Assembly: GCA_033182465.1 (NCBI GenBank)
Contig: CP137323.1
Coordinates: 930,001-994,000 of the forward strand
Length of the DNA stretch: 64,000 nt
Direction of reading: 5' to 3'
Origin: Sanghuangporus weigelae
Taxonomy: Eukaryota; Basidiomycota; Agaricomycetes; Hymenochaetales; Hymenochaetaceae
Numbering within the stretch: the stretch's first letter is position 1; each line of letters starts with the position of its first letter. A program made the translations under genes and the position numbers. Shown one piece after another: positions 60,326-64,000 of the stretch. Below the pieces are notes generated by a model. That model was not told the origin of the DNA. It ran no database searches and saw only the letters and a program-made list of their open reading frames with translations.

Positions 60326-61415
60326 ACACGACACCTCTTTCGCTCCGTCTTTGACGCTCTCCGAGTTCGTCTATCATTATTTGTTGTTGAATTTAGACGA
60401 CAGGAAAAACCGATCGAACTTGAAACACCTTTATATTCCTCCCTAGTCACGGTTTACGCGGTTTTTTTACGGTAGTGAAGACTCTGTTTCGCTTTAATTC
60501 TTTCTCCCCTACTATTGCCTAGTTTAGTCCCACTTCTCATGAATCGTCGTGGATACTCTTAGTTGGATGGACATTTTGCTCGCACCTAGTTGCTTAGATG
60601 TTTCCCTTCTCCCTCTGCCCTTGTCGTCGTCCCCCTCCCTTCCTCTGCCTTGTCCAAGGTCGTTCGTCGTCTCCCCTTCCCTACGCCTCCCCACCCGTGC
60701 CTATGCACAATCGAACCAATCAGAATCAATCGAATCGACTCGGATTTCATACAAATCCCTTCCGCTCCTTACCTCTCTTTACGCTCTTTTCCTTTTCTTC
60801 TTTTCTTTTTTCTTTTTCTCATTCTTCACACTGCATTGACTTGCAATTGCCTCTTAAAAAGCCAATAGCACAAATGGTTTTTTTGAATGAATCTCTTCAG
60901 TCTTGAATCTTGAGTTTATGAATCTCGTGTGTATTTATCTCTACATACATACATACCATTTTCTCTCTGAATCGGACTCTTTTCGCAATAACGAGTTTGC
61001 TTGCTTGCTTGAAAATTTCTCGTTCTTCCTTACACCAGTGCTAGGTCACCTTTGCGTCCTCTGCACCATCCTTTGTCCTTTTTGGGATGATGAAAAAAGT
61101 ATTTTCTTCCCTTTTTACCTCTGTGGGGCACACTTACTTTTCGATAGGACACTTACAACAACAACAACCCGCTTTTGTTATTGGTTTCCCCCCCCCCCCC
61201 CCTTCAACTCGCTTTCCTTACCTACGTAACCTTCACGCAAATGAGCAATCAAACAAATGTTTTCAAACAACATGAATAATCTGAGAAGTTTTGAGATCCA
61301 CGATTCAGTAAAACAAATAATGCATTATTCCTGCGAAGTCATTGGACAGTCGCAGACATACCTTCCCTCCAAACCATAAATACCTATGTTTTCGCCAAGA
61401 TTACCCTGGTCAATA
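60326..61415. other. Intergenic region with pyrimidine tracts and a poly-C run
   Basis: No gene is supported. The stretch holds long CT-rich tracts (60600-60840), short direct repeats such as CATACATACATAC near 60944, CAACAACAACA near 61155, and a run of about 15 C at 61188-61202. These are simple-sequence tracts. Open frames here are in low-complexity sequence. Confidence 0.55.
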
Positions 61416-62972
61416 TTATGGTGCTGTCCAAGTGACCTGATATCTCATGCGTCCGTCCTTATAACAAAGGCCACCTGCAGGATAGCGAACATATCCTGGC
61501 TTGTGCAGATCAATAGTAATGCTGTCTGTATCTTTTAGAGCACGAAGTTGCGCGGCGGTGTCTGTTCTCAGGCCGACATTCGGTATAAACGGCGGGTCTG
61601 CGCATGACCGGTCCGTCGGAGGCAACAGTGTAGCAAAGTATCCTCCCCATGCGGCGTCGGCGTGAACAGCGAACGTGAGACCATACTGCTTGAGTTCGTC
61701 GTGGAGTTTAATAATATCCTCAAGACGATCGACGGCGCCTTCTTCGGTGGTTCCCATCACGGTAACGACTTGGCAGACTGCGCTCTTGCTCTCGGCACAG
61801 TTCATGAGATAGTCTCGCAATTCATCAATATTCATCGACGTCAACGTCGATATTAACGACATTTTCTGAGCTTATTCATGCTAATGCTGGATAAAGAGCC
61901 TCAGACTTTTGCCGCTATGAAAGAAAGATAAATATTCATACCACCACCCTTTGGCCAAGAGTGCTCGGAACTACAGCTGTAAGCTGCAGTCCTATGTCCC
62001 ACTTCTGCATAAGAACGCCTTTACCGATAGTCTGGACAAGATGATTGTTCAAGGCACCCTCAAGATATGTCAAGGATATCGAATACTGATCATATAGTCT
62101 GTCTGGAATATCCAGGACAACAGACACGGACAAGTTGAGCATCTCCCAAGAGGAGCGTATTGAGAAGCTTTGTGGACCCATCCAACAACTCGACGCTAAA
62201 GGAGTCGGCGATGAATTCCAAGTCTTCCCCTGCTTCCGTTGCAGAGCGCAAAGAGAGTGGATAAAACTTCAAGTTGCGGCCTACGGTCATGAAATGAGAT
62301 CAAGTTAGTGACAAAAATCTGCAAGCGTGACTACTCACAGGCCCTGCACAAGAAAGGAGATGATGAATGTCAGCTCATGATTTTCCTTACAAGTCATATG
62401 CATTTTACCAGATTGACTCGATATTGGCCACTGTTCCATCATCCCCATGCCTCATCTGGATCGTAGTCCGTCATCTTGCTAAGCTGCTTGCCGACGATGA
62501 GCTCAATATGTGTGGTGTAGGGTCCTCCTTCAAACGCAACATTATTTGGATTGTAGAACATCGTCGAAAGATATCCCAGAATTGCTGACAGAGTTCGATC
62601 CGCACACATATGTGCGCTATAGCGTGGCGAATAGAACGGGAGGGGCCACTGGCCAAGGTTCTGCAACAGAGTTCCGAGTTTGTCCTGGAGTTCTTGAACT
62701 TTCGAAACACAAGCACTCTGCGCCTGTATGTCGGACGTGATAAAATTCTAGATTGAGAGTGAATCTATCCCGACTACAGCAAGTAACTGATCGGACGGAA
62801 AGTATGCTTGCCGTGCTTCAGTTTGTTTGCTGACAACAACAATATTGAGGCACTGGCTCAGCAGGGCTTGATTTTCCGCCTTTGGACCCAAGAACAGAGC
62901 AGAGACGCGCTCATGGTCTTCGCTATCTGGAATCCGGAAAACGGGTTGATCACTTGTCGACGTTCCAGACAT
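61416..62972 (-). pseudogene. Broken PLP-dependent decarboxylase gene (aromatic/acidic amino-acid decarboxylase type)
   Basis: Group II PLP-dependent decarboxylases remove CO2 from amino acids such as tyrosine or aspartate. From ATG 62972 the order is right for the family: YSPRYSAHMCADRTLSAILG, FYNPNNVAFEGGPYTTHIEL, GTVANIESIW, RNLKFYPLSLRSATEAG, VVLDIPDRLYDQYSISLTYL, HSWPKGGG, CQVVTVMGTTEEGAVDRL, FAVHADAAWGGYFATL and the PLP-binding Lys in SITIDLHKPGYVRYPAGG. The frame fails repeatedly. About 11 bases are missing before GTVANIESIW (near 62450). The HSWPKGG motif is in another frame (near 61945). A small deletion disrupts the NIDVDVDE to NIDELRDYL junction (near 61835). A stop falls after VTWTAP at 61416-61418, where the family continues for over 200 residues. 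The gene is therefore decayed and truncated. Confidence 0.8.
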
Positions 62973-64000
62973 GCTGATAGATTAGACGAGTTACTAATTT
63001 GACAGAGTACACAAGTTGATTGACTGAATATCGACCTAGAACTGCTCTTTTATAGGCCTGGAAGTCAATTATGCAAGCTGATCACGTTCAGCCTGTCTTT
63101 GATGCTCCGGCCGCGGCGTATGTGAGGTGTCTAGCATTCCATGCCTGGCGTGCATCAGAACCCCACACATGAAGGCCATCCTGGGTCCTACGTTAGAACC
63201 AATTAGGTCCGCGCCTCTGGTACGAACTTCGTCAAGTCTAACGGGATTTCACAGTGGTGCAGCGCAGGACTAGGAAGGTACTTTTGGAGTTTAATGACAT
63301 CATCGGCCACGGAAAGTCTGACGTAACAAGTGGGCATGGTTTGGTTTACTGCCAAGGTAAGCATCCAGTCTGCCAAGCGTTCTGAACTGGCCAAAGCGGA
63401 ATCACTGAGACGATTTCGTCCTTATCGTTACGTTGGTGACGCGCTTCTTCTATTGAAGCTTGAACAGGATGCATGGAAGGCGTCGGCTTCACTCCATAAT
63501 TGCATCTCGATCGCATTACGAATGTGAAGTATTGGAGCTCCATAACGTATCACATTCCGAGAACTTAGCTTTCTGCGATGTGACCATGTTCCAGTGGACG
63601 CCAAGAGAGGCAAGCGGATCATAAGGCGCATTTGCTAGGGGAGAAGAGACTTTTCTTCGAGCAGGTGAACTACCGTGATACTGATAGGGAAGTCGATGGC
63701 CTTCAATTAGAGAAGTGCGTAGCACTATGTTTCCTGAATATTTGAGTCATCTGATGGTACATTTATGCTGCATCCCCCAAAGAAACTGAGCGTCAGAGCA
63801 ATGAGAAAGCGTAAACAATACAACTTACAACTGAAGGTTGCTTCGAAATCGGCCACAGCACACCGCTATCTGAAATAGAAAAACCTATCTAACTGAACAA
63901 TCAGAGGAAGTAATCGAAAGCGGAACGAAGACGTGTTACTATTTCTCCTCCGTATTAACCACCGCACCGATTGGATTGACCGCGAGGTTCATTATTTACG
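62973..64000. other. Right edge of the window, no recognisable gene
   Basis: Short open frames occur on both strands (for example 63203-63394 minus and 63330-63527 plus) but they overlap, lack conserved motifs and cannot be spliced into anything I recognise. This may be further decayed sequence next to the decarboxylase remnant, or the edge of a gene outside the window. Confidence 0.4.

Noticed and set aside
61188-61202. Poly-C run as a functional site
   Set aside because: It is a single homopolymer in low-complexity intergenic DNA with no symmetric partner; its length may also be a sequencing uncertainty.

Overview
The window is nuclear DNA of a filamentous basidiomycete, most likely a mushroom-forming agaricomycete. 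Genes are split by many 50-70 bp introns with GTRNGY donors, they are tightly packed on both strands, and the set includes a glyoxal-oxidase-type copper radical oxidase, an SRPK-like kinase and TPR remnants. No organism name can be read from the sequence.

The window has two parts. From 1 to about 19.6 kb it is a nest of mobile DNA. A GC-rich repeat family with TG...CA ends and 4-bp GCGG target duplications is present three times, one copy inserted inside another (1-3316) and one in the opposite orientation (14460-16407). A hairpin element with two gapless 512-bp arms lies at 4762-5845. A 12.4-kb element at 5983-18402 has gapless terminal inverted repeats of about 1.22 kb. It carries two diverged, oppositely oriented copies of a coiled-coil gene, a central gene of unknown function, and an apparently complete DD34E Tc1/mariner transposase gene. 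The three unknown genes carry in-frame stops and one is cut by the GCGG repeat. The nonsense codons and the CpG losses fit C-to-T decay of methylated repeats.

From about 19.7 kb onward is ordinary gene-rich DNA. In order it holds a conserved fungal gene of unknown function, ULA1 (NEDD8 E1 subunit), PSF1 (GINS), a DUF2358-like gene, a secreted two-LysM protein, UTP22 (small-subunit processome), a UBE2E-like E2, a CSC1/OSCA channel, mitochondrial release factor MRF1, an SRPK-like kinase, MTC5/WDR59 (SEA/GATOR2), UBA2 (SUMO E1), a decayed transmembrane-protein gene, PUF6, BNA1 (3-hydroxyanthranilate dioxygenase), UTP7, a membrane-anchored copper radical oxidase and a broken PLP-dependent decarboxylase gene.

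Several genes form head-to-head pairs with 130-390 bp between start codons (ULA1/PSF1, E2/CSC1, MRF1/SRPK, BNA1/UTP7). Two themes recur: ubiquitin-like conjugation (ULA1, E2, UBA2) and ribosome assembly (UTP22, PUF6, UTP7). The sequence gives no evidence that these are functional clusters. Exon limits were read by eye from splice signals, reading frame and family resemblance, so splice sites stated as exact are the best-supported ones and other coordinates are gene spans.
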